A DNA stretch of 64,000 nt, from assembly GCA_017303875.1 (NCBI GenBank), contig JAFLBP010000029.1, positions 1 through 64,000 of the forward strand, read 5' to 3'. This DNA is from Chitinophagales bacterium. Its GTDB lineage: Bacteria > Bacteroidota > Bacteroidia > Chitinophagales > Saprospiraceae. Numbering within the stretch: the first letter of the stretch is position 1; the number at the start of each line of letters is the position of its first letter. Position numbers and translations under genes: made by a program. The notes beneath the pieces were generated by a model. That model was given only the letters and a program-made list of their open reading frames with translations, was not told where the DNA came from and did no database searches. Shown here in pieces: positions 18,951 through 26,859 of the stretch.

Positions 18951-19047
18951 TTGGAGTGTTTTGGAGTTTTGGTGTTTTGGTGCTTAAGTGTTTTGGTGTT
19001 TTAGACTAAAACACTTAAACACTAAAATACTAAAACACTCCAAACCA
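18951..19047. repeat. 8-bp unit array forming an inverted repeat
   Basis: Left arm: repeated 8-bp units TTTTGGTG/TTTTGGAG/CTTAAGTG. Right arm: TAAAACAC/TTAAACAC/TAAAATAC, the complementary words. It begins within a few bases of the helicase stop and can fold into a long hairpin. The same word family fills 42686-42768. The rest of the gap to 19160 holds no gene. Confidence 0.85.
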
Positions 19048-19160
19048 CTTTCTCCCCAATTTACATTTTTGACCCGCTTGCGACTATCCCTCGTGTGTGT
19101 CCTGTTACAGGGCAGGCGCGTTGGGGAATACATTTTTTACAAAACAAAACTTGATTAACC

Positions 19161-21107
19161 ATGTGGAAAAAGGGGCTTTTAGTTTCCGGTTTATTTTTAT
19201 TGTTTTTATTTGAAATCCGGGCGCAGCAGCCAAGGATTATCAACAGCGACAGCCTTAACTATTTCGTCAGTCAGGCCGTCTGGGATAATTCCATGAATCC
19301 CAAAAATCCGCCAACGCCCATTGACCTGGAATCGGTGCGAAAAGCGCGCTGGAGTTATTTCTGGATGTGGAGTGACGGTGTTTTTGTAAAGGATACCAGC
19401 AGAATGGCAAGGCAAATGAGCAGCAACTCCGACAGGGAAATGATGCTCGCAGTGCGTGGGCACTACACCCCCGATAAGGAACCGCCGACCAAACTTACAC
19501 GTATTCGCCCTTCAGGAACAATAGCTGGTACAGATGTGGCCGTTCCCGCTTACAGCCTGAGTAACAGCAATGCACAAGCGGGCCTGATTGCGCAGTCCAA
19601 TGCCGCTATTGTCGGAGACACTGTTTTCTTTGCCCTCGTGGTGCAAAACAAATCCGAACTGAATGATCGCAATGCCAAATTCGTCATTCGCTTCCCAAGC
19701 GACAGCCTTGTCTATTTAGGAACACCTTTTGCTACAGACCGGGCAAGCATTCAGCAATTGCCAACCATTGACGGCTTCCCGCCATCCACGCTGCTCAGTT
19801 GGGACGTGAATGATATTGACCGGGGACAACAAAAAACCCTGTTTTTCAAGCTCTTGGTGAGCGATAAAATGCATGAAAACGGGGAAAGCCTGATTATGGC
19901 TGATGTAAAATGGGCCGATGAGCAATCCTATTCCCCGGCAATTAATATCTTGAGCCTTACCAAAGGCAATTCCATTGAAGGAAGCCAGCCCTCAACTTTT
20001 AATTTTACCAATCAGGCACAAACCTCCCTTAAAGTAAAAAAAGGCAGGGATCCCAACCGACTCGACGTTTGGCCCGGCAACCTGGAACCGGGCAACAGCA
20101 ACGCCAAACGCCTGACCTATACCGTGCAAATGGAGAATCTGGGTACCGCGCCGGTAAACGATATTTCGGTTAAGTGCAACATGGATAATCGCCTCAAAAT
20201 GAGCACTGTAGCACTTGTGGGTGGCGCATTCAAATTTCCGGGAGCCAGCTCAGGGATTAATCCGCCGGTCATCAGTGGACAAACCATTACATTTACAATC
20301 CAAAATGCCGGCTTGAGTATTCCCGGCTCCGGTATGAACGCGGGGGAATTTCAATTTGAAATTTATACCTCAGACACAGAAAATTTCCGCGAAGGCGATG
20401 TTATCCGTTCGCACGCCTTTATCACGTTTAAGAATGGCGCCGCTGTTTTTGATCAGGTGCGTACCAACGACGCCAATACCAGCATCCACAAAAATGGCCG
20501 CCTGCCTTATGGTTGTGTTTTTGGCCTGAAATTCGACCACCATATTCCGGGCTTGGTAAAAGATTCGATTCAGGGCAGCGGAGCTTCGCTTGTATTTATG
20601 GCCCCGCTGATCAATTCCCGAAAAAATACCCTGAGCGGATTTACGAATCCGCCCTGCTTAATATATCAGGCGGAAGCCGGGTATGGAATTGGCCGTTTCA
20701 CTGCTGATAATGGTCTGATTATCAAAACAAAATACATTCGCCTGAACCCCTTGCAACTGCGCTATGTGCGCCGGGATAATTTTGGCGGCAGCGGCAATAA
20801 ATTTAACTGGGGCGTATCGGGCGCTTATAGTTTAGCCTACATTTTTGATGCCGATGCGGCGAGCAGCACCTTTGTATTGCCGGAAGGCTTTGGCAATAAA
20901 ATAGAACATGAATTTGCAGCTGCTGTGGATGCATTTAATATTGTGGGTGTGCCGGGCTTGTCGTTTAGTTTGGGATATAAATGGAAAAGTAATAAAATCA
21001 GCAACAATACAGTTCAATATAATTATCCGTACATGGCCGTACAATTTAATTTCTTCAGATTTCACAAAAATTTCAGTCAGTGGCTTAACCATATTAAATA
21101 CAAGTGA
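19161..21107 (+). CDS. Secreted DUF11-like protein, first gene of the CHAT operon
   Basis: A 648-residue protein with signal peptide (MWKKGLLVSGLFLLFLFEIRAQ). The middle (about 135-430) resembles DUF11-type beta-sandwich repeats: NAAIVGDTVFFALVVQNKS, then RLTYTVQMENLGTAPVNDIS. The last ~170 residues have alternating beta-strand character with Tyr/Phe/Asn (GNKFNWGVSGAYSLAYIF, YPYMAVQFNFFRF), like an outer-membrane barrel or surface-sheet domain. Its TGA overlaps the GTG start of the CHAT gene by four bases (GTGA), so the two are translationally coupled and likely act together at the cell envelope. No enzyme motif was seen. Confidence 0.75.
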   Translation: MWKKGLLVSGLFLLFLFEIRAQQPRIINSDSLNYFVSQAVWDNSMNPKNPPTPIDLESVRKARWSYFWMWSDGVFVKDTSRMARQMSSNSDREMMLAVRGHYTPDKEPPTKLTRIRPSGTIAGTDVAVPAYSLSNSNAQAGLIAQSNAAIVGDTVFFALVVQNKSELNDRNAKFVIRFPSDSLVYLGTPFATDRASIQQLPTIDGFPPSTLLSWDVNDIDRGQQKTLFFKLLVSDKMHENGESLIMADVKWADEQSYSPAINILSLTKGNSIEGSQPSTFNFTNQAQTSLKVKKGRDPNRLDVWPGNLEPGNSNAKRLTYTVQMENLGTAPVNDISVKCNMDNRLKMSTVALVGGAFKFPGASSGINPPVISGQTITFTIQNAGLSIPGSGMNAGEFQFEIYTSDTENFREGDVIRSHAFITFKNGAAVFDQVRTNDANTSIHKNGRLPYGCVFGLKFDHHIPGLVKDSIQGSGASLVFMAPLINSRKNTLSGFTNPPCLIYQAEAGYGIGRFTADNGLIIKTKYIRLNPLQLRYVRRDNFGGSGNKFNWGVSGAYSLAYIFDADAASSTFVLPEGFGNKIEHEFAAAVDAFNIVGVPGLSFSLGYKWKSNKISNNTVQYNYPYMAVQFNFFRFHKNFSQWLNHIKYK

Positions 21108-24094
21108 ATATAGAAAAACTGTTTAAATTTCAATTGCGACCTGTTGCGGGTCTGTTGGCAATTTTGTGTTTTACACTTGTTTTTACGCACTGCCGTGAAG
21201 CAAGTGTAAAACCACTTGTCGGTATACCAAATGAAGCTGCATTTATAATTTGGGAAGATTCTGTCCGCAGCCTCATTGCTAAAAAAAACTACCGGGAAGC
21301 GGTTCAATTGGCTACGGAAAAAGGTAATATCGCCTGGGATTCAGGCGCCTATAACAGTTGGGCGCGCCTGCAGGTGGATCTGGCCAAAGCATTAAATAAA
21401 TCGGATGAAAAAAACGGATTAGACGCCGCTATTCATTATTTAAATAACAGTATTATAAAATCTGAGACGCAACAAACCCATGCGAGCGGGAAATTATATT
21501 TCCACAATGCGTATTTTTATTTAAAACAAAAAAAATACGCGGATGCACTGAGCGCTTATGAAAAAGCCAAACAGGCTCATGAAAACGGATTTCCGGTTAC
21601 ACAATTTTCCGGACTGTATTTGTATAAAGCTTTAGCCAATATTTATACCCGAAAAGGAGAATATACCCGCGCTATAAATTTATTACACCAGGGTATTGAT
21701 TCTTTAAATAATACCAGCGCCCAGGATGAAGTGGCGTATCTCTACTGCGATCTCGGAACTGCATACACCAGTCAGGCAGATTTTAGCAGCGCCCTGAGAA
21801 TGCTTGAAAAAGGACTCTTGCAAAACCAAAAGCATCCTTTTGAAGATGCTGCTGAAAATGAGTTTGTACAGAGCATCTTTTATGCCAACCTTTCTGAAAT
21901 CGCATTTGCTACCGACAGGCACAGTGAAGCGGATTCTTTTGCCCGGCTTTCGCTGAACCTCGATCCGGATAACACTGCGGCATTGAGTGTTTGCGGCGAC
22001 ATGGCATTTTATAAAAAACAATTTACCCTTGCCACACGGCATTATTCCAAGCTCCAATACCTGCTCGAATCTGAGGACCTGGTTTACAACCGCGAACTCG
22101 GCAAAGTACTGATTCAGCGCGCAGCGCTGGCTTCGGCTCAAAACAACAACAAGCAGGCCCTGCAACACTGCAATGAAGCCTTACAAACAGTGCTGCCCGC
22201 ATTTGCGCCACCCGATATTTATTCCAACCCAGCCCCCGCACAATTTTATCCCGAAAATACCATTCTGGAAGCCCTGAATACAAAAAGTGAAATCGCCTGG
22301 GCGCAATATCAGCAAAATCCGCAGGCCGACTGGCTCAACCTCGCTGCGCAAAGCACCGGTCTGGCCCTGCAAATGAACGATACGCTCATTGCGGCTTTCG
22401 GCTACACCAGCTCCAAACTACTCTCGCTGGAGCAAACCCGCGACCTCTACGAACGCAACCTCGCCATCCTGTTTGAACGCAAAAAACAAGGCCACCCCGA
22501 CGCAGCCGAAGCAATTTTTGCCTTCACCGAACGCAGCAAAAGTATGCTCCTGCGCCAGCATCTGTCCGAAAACAGGGCAATCCGGCAATTGCCCGAAAAC
22601 CTCGCCGAACGGGAAAACCTGCTGCGCAACAACATCAATAATTTGCGTGAAGAATATACTTCCGCACTCGCCGAAGCCTTAGACGAAGGACAGCTAAAAC
22701 TCATTAAAAAAGCCATCTTCGACGCCGAAACAACCCATCAACGCTTCATCGACTCCTTAAAACAACAATTTCCGGCCTTCTACCGGGCCGCGCAGGCGCC
22801 CGTGCGCACCGACCTTGCAACCGTGCAAAAATGGTTGCCCGCCGATGCCCTGCTGCTCTCCTGGTTCTACAATCCGGAAAGCGGCGCGCTTTACCTGATC
22901 GGAGTGGATCGGCAAGACATCATTACCCGCTGCGAACAACTCGACAGCCGTCGCCTCGAAGCCTTCCTTGCTCTTATCAGCAACCCGCAGCTCAACCTCG
23001 AAATGGAAGGCGACACGGGTTTTGTCCGCAACTACGCCACTGAAGCCCAATACCTGTACGATAAACTTATTCGCCCGGTGGCCGGTAACAAGCCGCCGCA
23101 GGAACTGATTGTAGTGCCCGACGGCATACTCGGCAGCATCCCGCTGGATGCTTTGTTGCCCGCCGCACCCGACGCACTTACTTTCCGGCGCCTCCCCTAT
23201 TTGCTCCACCATACCCGCTGCCGCTTCGCCCCTTCGGCAAGCCTGCTGATAGATACGCCCCGGCGCAGGGAAAATTACCAAATCGGATATCTCGGTATCG
23301 CACCGGGGTACGAGGGCGACAGTACTTTTGCGCGCATCGTATACAACCGCGCCTGTGTGGAAAAACTGAGCGAACAGCTGAAAGGTGAAGCGTTTATCGG
23401 CCCCAAAGCCCGCAAAGCACTCAGCCTTAAAAGTGTTGAACAATGCCAGGTGCTGCATTTTTACGGACACGGACAAGCCAATTCTGAGAACCCGCAGGCT
23501 TCTTTCCTTGCATTTTCATCAAATTTTGCAAGCAACAGCAAAAAAACGGATAGTACCGCGCAACAGCTCCGTCCCGGTTTGCTGGCATACAATAAACCCC
23601 TGCCTGCTGCCGAGGCGCCGCGGGTCTGGTTCGCGGAGGAAATCGGTCAAAGTCCATTGCAGGCGCAATTGGTGCTGCTCAGCGCCTGCGAAACCGGGCT
23701 GGGCAGGGCTGCGGGCACCGAAGGTATCCTCAGCCTGAGCCGCGCCTTTCAGGATGCGGGTGTACCCAGCGCGGTCATGACCCTCTGGTCGGTAGACGAT
23801 CAGGCGAGTGCGCAGCTCAGCGAGGCCCTGATGCTACAATTGCAAAACGGCGAAATGCGCAAAGACGAAGCGTTGCGCCAAAGCAAGTTGCAATACCTGC
23901 AAAGCGGTGGCGCTGCAACCCCCTTCTTTTGGGCCGGAATGGTGCTCACCGGAGACGCCGCCCCGCTTAAAATTCAGGCAAGCCCCGTCCGTATTGAAAT
24001 TGCAGGAAGCCCCTACCCGCTTTTTATCGTGGCCTTTGTTGTGGGGCTGCTTGCTTTGATTATTTTGCTTTTTTATAAAATTATGCACATTTAA
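21104..24094 (+). CDS. TPR-CHAT caspase-like protease, membrane anchored
   Basis: 996 residues. A hydrophobic N-terminal segment (about 14-30, ending FTHC) may be a membrane anchor or weak lipobox. TPR-like helix pairs run from about 50 to 370 (for example YFYLKQKKYADALSAYEKAK). A helical linker follows, then the CHAT domain (about 690-960) with the catalytic pair H789 in LHFYGHG and C862 in LLSACETGLG, both intact. A C-terminal transmembrane helix (about 970-990) ends the protein. CHAT enzymes are clan CD cysteine peptidases related to caspases and separase, often activated through TPR sensing. The start is GTG at 21104, overlapping the upstream stop. The substrate is unknown; the upstream secreted protein is the obvious candidate partner. 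Confidence 0.9.
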   Translation: MNIEKLFKFQLRPVAGLLAILCFTLVFTHCREASVKPLVGIPNEAAFIIWEDSVRSLIAKKNYREAVQLATEKGNIAWDSGAYNSWARLQVDLAKALNKSDEKNGLDAAIHYLNNSIIKSETQQTHASGKLYFHNAYFYLKQKKYADALSAYEKAKQAHENGFPVTQFSGLYLYKALANIYTRKGEYTRAINLLHQGIDSLNNTSAQDEVAYLYCDLGTAYTSQADFSSALRMLEKGLLQNQKHPFEDAAENEFVQSIFYANLSEIAFATDRHSEADSFARLSLNLDPDNTAALSVCGDMAFYKKQFTLATRHYSKLQYLLESEDLVYNRELGKVLIQRAALASAQNNNKQALQHCNEALQTVLPAFAPPDIYSNPAPAQFYPENTILEALNTKSEIAWAQYQQNPQADWLNLAAQSTGLALQMNDTLIAAFGYTSSKLLSLEQTRDLYERNLAILFERKKQGHPDAAEAIFAFTERSKSMLLRQHLSENRAIRQLPENLAERENLLRNNINNLREEYTSALAEALDEGQLKLIKKAIFDAETTHQRFIDSLKQQFPAFYRAAQAPVRTDLATVQKWLPADALLLSWFYNPESGALYLIGVDRQDIITRCEQLDSRRLEAFLALISNPQLNLEMEGDTGFVRNYATEAQYLYDKLIRPVAGNKPPQELIVVPDGILGSIPLDALLPAAPDALTFRRLPYLLHHTRCRFAPSASLLIDTPRRRENYQIGYLGIAPGYEGDSTFARIVYNRACVEKLSEQLKGEAFIGPKARKALSLKSVEQCQVLHFYGHGQANSENPQASFLAFSSNFASNSKKTDSTAQQLRPGLLAYNKPLPAAEAPRVWFAEEIGQSPLQAQLVLLSACETGLGRAAGTEGILSLSRAFQDAGVPSAVMTLWSVDDQASAQLSEALMLQLQNGEMRKDEALRQSKLQYLQSGGAATPFFWAGMVLTGDAAPLKIQASPVRIEIAGSPYPLFIVAFVVGLLALIILLFYKIMHI

Positions 24095-24096
24095 TC

Positions 24097-24104
24097 TAAT
24101 TTTG
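24097..24104 (+). promoter_or_regulatory. -7 box for the T9SS cargo gene at 24177
   Basis: TAATTTTG lies just after the CHAT stop codon and would start transcription about 70 bases before ATG 24177, letting this gene be expressed independently of the CHAT pair. No well-spaced -33 TTG was seen. Confidence 0.4.
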
Positions 24105-24176
24105 CAGGTCTATCCAAACAAAACCATTGATTTCAACATTTAAAATTATTTGCTTCAACAATCAAACACTACTAGT

Positions 24177-25283
24177 ATGAAGGCTTTTTCCTTTTTAAGC
24201 GCCCTGACATTGCTGTTGGGATTCTCCGTAAATAGTGCATTTGCCCAATCGGGCATCTGGCGCGGCAGTCTCGACATTGACCTCGATGGCGCAGTCACCA
24301 ATTACAAAGAAGGCGCCGGTACCGGCACAGATTTCAACGGCGCCGGCCTGGGTAGCATTGACGCAAGCAGCACTTTTGAGCTGGAAGCGCCCTACCTGTT
24401 CAGCTGGAAAGGCGGCAGTTGCGACGTAACCGATGGCCGTTTGTACTATCGCGTTTATAAATCCGGTGGCACACAGGGAGTTTACCAAACCGTTGAATTC
24501 AGCTTTGCCTGCAATTGCGGCAGTGGTTGCTGGCGCAACGGCGTTTCCGGTTGCGGTGGCACCGACCAGGAATGGGGAAACAGCAGCGCTGTGGTCGATC
24601 TCAAGGCAGCAGCCCTGACTGCTGATGGCTCCCCCGGCACCTACATTCTGGAGGTATACTGGCAAACCGATGTTACCGGCGGGGGTTGCACCAACACCCC
24701 AAACGTAAGCACCAATCCGATCACAGCTACCTTTACCGTATCGGCCGCTTTGCCGGTAAGCCTGCGCTTTTTTAACGCCGAACGCAGTGGCGATCAGGTA
24801 CAGCTCAACTGGGCAACGGCACTGGAATTCAACCACAGCGCTTTTTATGTAGAGCGTTCTGCCGACGGCTCAAACTGGAGCCGCATCCAAACCGTTCGCA
24901 CAGCAACAGTATCACTGAATGGCCGTGCTTACAGCACCGCAGACGAGCAGCCCCTGCGCGGCCTCAACTATTACCGCTTATCTCAGGAGGATTTTGATGG
25001 TAAAATGCAATATTTCGCTGCCAAAATGGTCAATATGGGCCGCAGCACAAGTTTGTCGGTAGCGCCCAATCCGGTACAAGGCAATGAAATGAACGTATAT
25101 ATAGGCGCCAATACAAACGGACAATCTACCCTGCGCCTTTTTGACGCTTACGGCCGCCTCCTGCAACAACAATCCATTGATACAGAACATGCGCAAACGC
25201 TCCGGATTCCGCTGGAAAATTTGCCCACAGGTGTATTATTCCTGCAAATTGATCAGGAGCTGCCCCTGCGGGTAATGCGCTAA
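24177..25283 (+). CDS. Secreted protein with type A T9SS sorting domain
   Basis: 368 residues starting at ATG 24177 with signal peptide MKAFSFLSALTLLLGFSVNSAFAQ. The first ~190 residues are Cys/Gly-rich and beta-like (CNCGSGCWRNGVSGCGG). Then comes a fibronectin-like segment widespread in Bacteroidota cargo (LPVSLRFFNAERSGDQVQLN...FYVERSADG) and a C-terminal Por-type sorting domain (SVAPNPVQGNEMNVYI...YGRLL...LPTGVLFLQI). It should be exported by T9SS and attached to the surface or released. Ligand unknown. A strong hairpin follows the stop. Confidence 0.85.
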   Translation: MKAFSFLSALTLLLGFSVNSAFAQSGIWRGSLDIDLDGAVTNYKEGAGTGTDFNGAGLGSIDASSTFELEAPYLFSWKGGSCDVTDGRLYYRVYKSGGTQGVYQTVEFSFACNCGSGCWRNGVSGCGGTDQEWGNSSAVVDLKAAALTADGSPGTYILEVYWQTDVTGGGCTNTPNVSTNPITATFTVSAALPVSLRFFNAERSGDQVQLNWATALEFNHSAFYVERSADGSNWSRIQTVRTATVSLNGRAYSTADEQPLRGLNYYRLSQEDFDGKMQYFAAKMVNMGRSTSLSVAPNPVQGNEMNVYIGANTNGQSTLRLFDAYGRLLQQQSIDTEHAQTLRIPLENLPTGVLFLQIDQELPLRVMR

Positions 25284-25293
25284 ATCTAATTTT

Positions 25294-25340
25294 GTCGGCG
25301 GCGTGAATTCGATTCATGCCGACACGACAGGCGTTTTATT
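25294..25340 (+). terminator. Hairpin terminator after the cargo gene
   Basis: A GC-rich stem (GTCGGC...GTGAAT / ATTCAT...GCCGAC, 25294-25323) is followed by a T-rich run (TTTTATTTTT), 11 bases after the stop. Fits an intrinsic terminator. Confidence 0.6.
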
Positions 25341-25351
25341 TTTGAGTCCCT

Positions 25352-25444
25352 TAAAAGCCGTTTCTGTAAGAGCATGTTCGGGAATTCATGATCGCGCGAA
25401 AGCGAGCATGAATTCCTGAACATGCTCTAAGAGACGGCTTTTAC
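25352..25444. terminator. 93-nt palindrome between convergent genes
   Basis: Left arm 25352-25390 (TAAAAGCCGT...AGAGCATG) pairs almost completely with right arm 25407-25444 (CATGAATTCC...GGCTTTTA), leaving a ~16-nt loop containing GCGCGAAAGCG. A-rich and T-rich ends on both sides suit a bidirectional terminator. Its right arm recurs at 107-129, so it may also be a dispersed hairpin element. Confidence 0.75.
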
Positions 25445-25449
25445 ATTTT

Positions 25450-26748
25450 TTAGTCGCAAACACAAAACGCATCACTCAGGCTGATGGCCTCCAATAAAAA
25501 GGGGCCGGGCGCCGCGTTCGGGCCAGGACAAACATTCAGCAGCGTAACCGGATCTGTGGAAGTGATGATCGCGTTGCCTGTTGGCGTATTCAAATCCAGC
25601 GAAAACGGGGGCGAACCACTGAAATTAAGCGTCACAATCTGGCAATCGCCCGGACAAATAGCTGAATTACTCGTGCTGAACGATACGGTGGGCAACAAAC
25701 GCCAGATTACCGTCGCAGGGGTATCGGCAAAATCCAGACAGGGATCGCTTAAATCCACATTGCCATTCAGGCCGTTTCCGGCTACCGTACCAATATAATA
25801 GGTAACGCCGGTTTGCATACTCGCCGGATCAAAAGCTAATTCAGGCCCGGGACTTTGCAGCAGAATACTACCTTCCGGGTCATTGGGATCGGTAAAAAGT
25901 ACATAGCGGAGTATGTCATCGTTGTCTAAAACTGCGCCACCGGTATATGGAACCGTTACGGTAGCGCTTGTGCCGCAAAGGTTGAAGGTTTGCGCGTTTA
26001 CATTGCCCGCATCGGTTGTACAGGCACAGGTATATTGAAAGGAATAATCATTGGGCGTATCGGCGCCGCCTACGGAGAAGGAGAAACCCGGACAAATCGG
26101 CGTCCAGGTCTGCGTGTTAATTTCGTATTCGTACAACACGCTGGGCTGGTTGCTTTGTGTGGTACTGAACCAGTACATTTTCGGGCAGCTGGGGTGATCC
26201 ACAGATGCACCGCCAATGACGTTGCCAGGGGGTAAATCATCCACAATAGTTGAAGCACCGGGGTTGTTGAGGTTAATGATACACAGGCGCGGACCAGCCG
26301 GGGTATTGCAGGACGCATAATAATTGCCGTCGAAATACACCAGATCGCCCATCACCGACCAACCCGCAGGCAAAGACCCCACAAATTGCCATGTGCCATT
26401 TGCAGGATTGATTTTCCAGACATCCTTGAACAACATGTACAATTGCCCGTCAATGCCATATTCAAGGCCGCTGGCCAATGCGCCGGGTATCGTAACTAAG
26501 GTCGTCGAAGTGCCGGTTGCGGGGTTGATTTCATAAACCGTCTGGCCAAAAAGCCCGTACACCAGGCCATTTTCGCCCACCGCCATATCATTGAACGCCG
26601 GACCCGTAGAAATTTGCGTGGCCGTACAAGTTTCTACATTAAAGGTGAAAATGTTGCCCGCAGTATTGTTAAAATAAATGATCTGCCCGGAAGCGCGGCC
26701 GCTTCCGAGCAGCATCAATATCAAAAAAAGTTTGTACCTGAAGCGCAT
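25450..26748 (-). CDS. Secreted Cys-rich protein, lacks a sorting tail (possibly truncated)
   Basis: 432 residues from ATG 26748 (MRFRYKLFLILMLLGSGRASGQ signal peptide); the longer frame would use a TTG at 26760. Residues ~25-215 form a beta-propeller-like repeat region (ENGLVYGLFGQTVYEINPATG, GIDGQLYMLFKDVWKINPANG). A later module (TVPYTGGAVLDNDDILRYVLF...YYIGTVAGNGLNGNVDLSDPC) also occurs in the giant protein at 8288-17425. The chain stops at AFCVCD with no T9SS domain, although such proteins normally continue to one. The stop lies 6 bases from the large palindrome, so the gene may have lost its 3' end there. Confidence 0.75.
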   Translation of the reverse strand: MRFRYKLFLILMLLGSGRASGQIIYFNNTAGNIFTFNVETCTATQISTGPAFNDMAVGENGLVYGLFGQTVYEINPATGTSTTLVTIPGALASGLEYGIDGQLYMLFKDVWKINPANGTWQFVGSLPAGWSVMGDLVYFDGNYYASCNTPAGPRLCIINLNNPGASTIVDDLPPGNVIGGASVDHPSCPKMYWFSTTQSNQPSVLYEYEINTQTWTPICPGFSFSVGGADTPNDYSFQYTCACTTDAGNVNAQTFNLCGTSATVTVPYTGGAVLDNDDILRYVLFTDPNDPEGSILLQSPGPELAFDPASMQTGVTYYIGTVAGNGLNGNVDLSDPCLDFADTPATVIWRLLPTVSFSTSNSAICPGDCQIVTLNFSGSPPFSLDLNTPTGNAIITSTDPVTLLNVCPGPNAAPGPFLLEAISLSDAFCVCD

Positions 26749-26859
26749 ATCGCATTGCAAAAATGGTTCGCTCTTGAAAACACGCGTTCAGGTATTTGGT
26801 TCTTTAGTTCGGATGAACGACAGGGTTGGTTTAGTTTTCGCTGTGGAGATTGTGAAATG

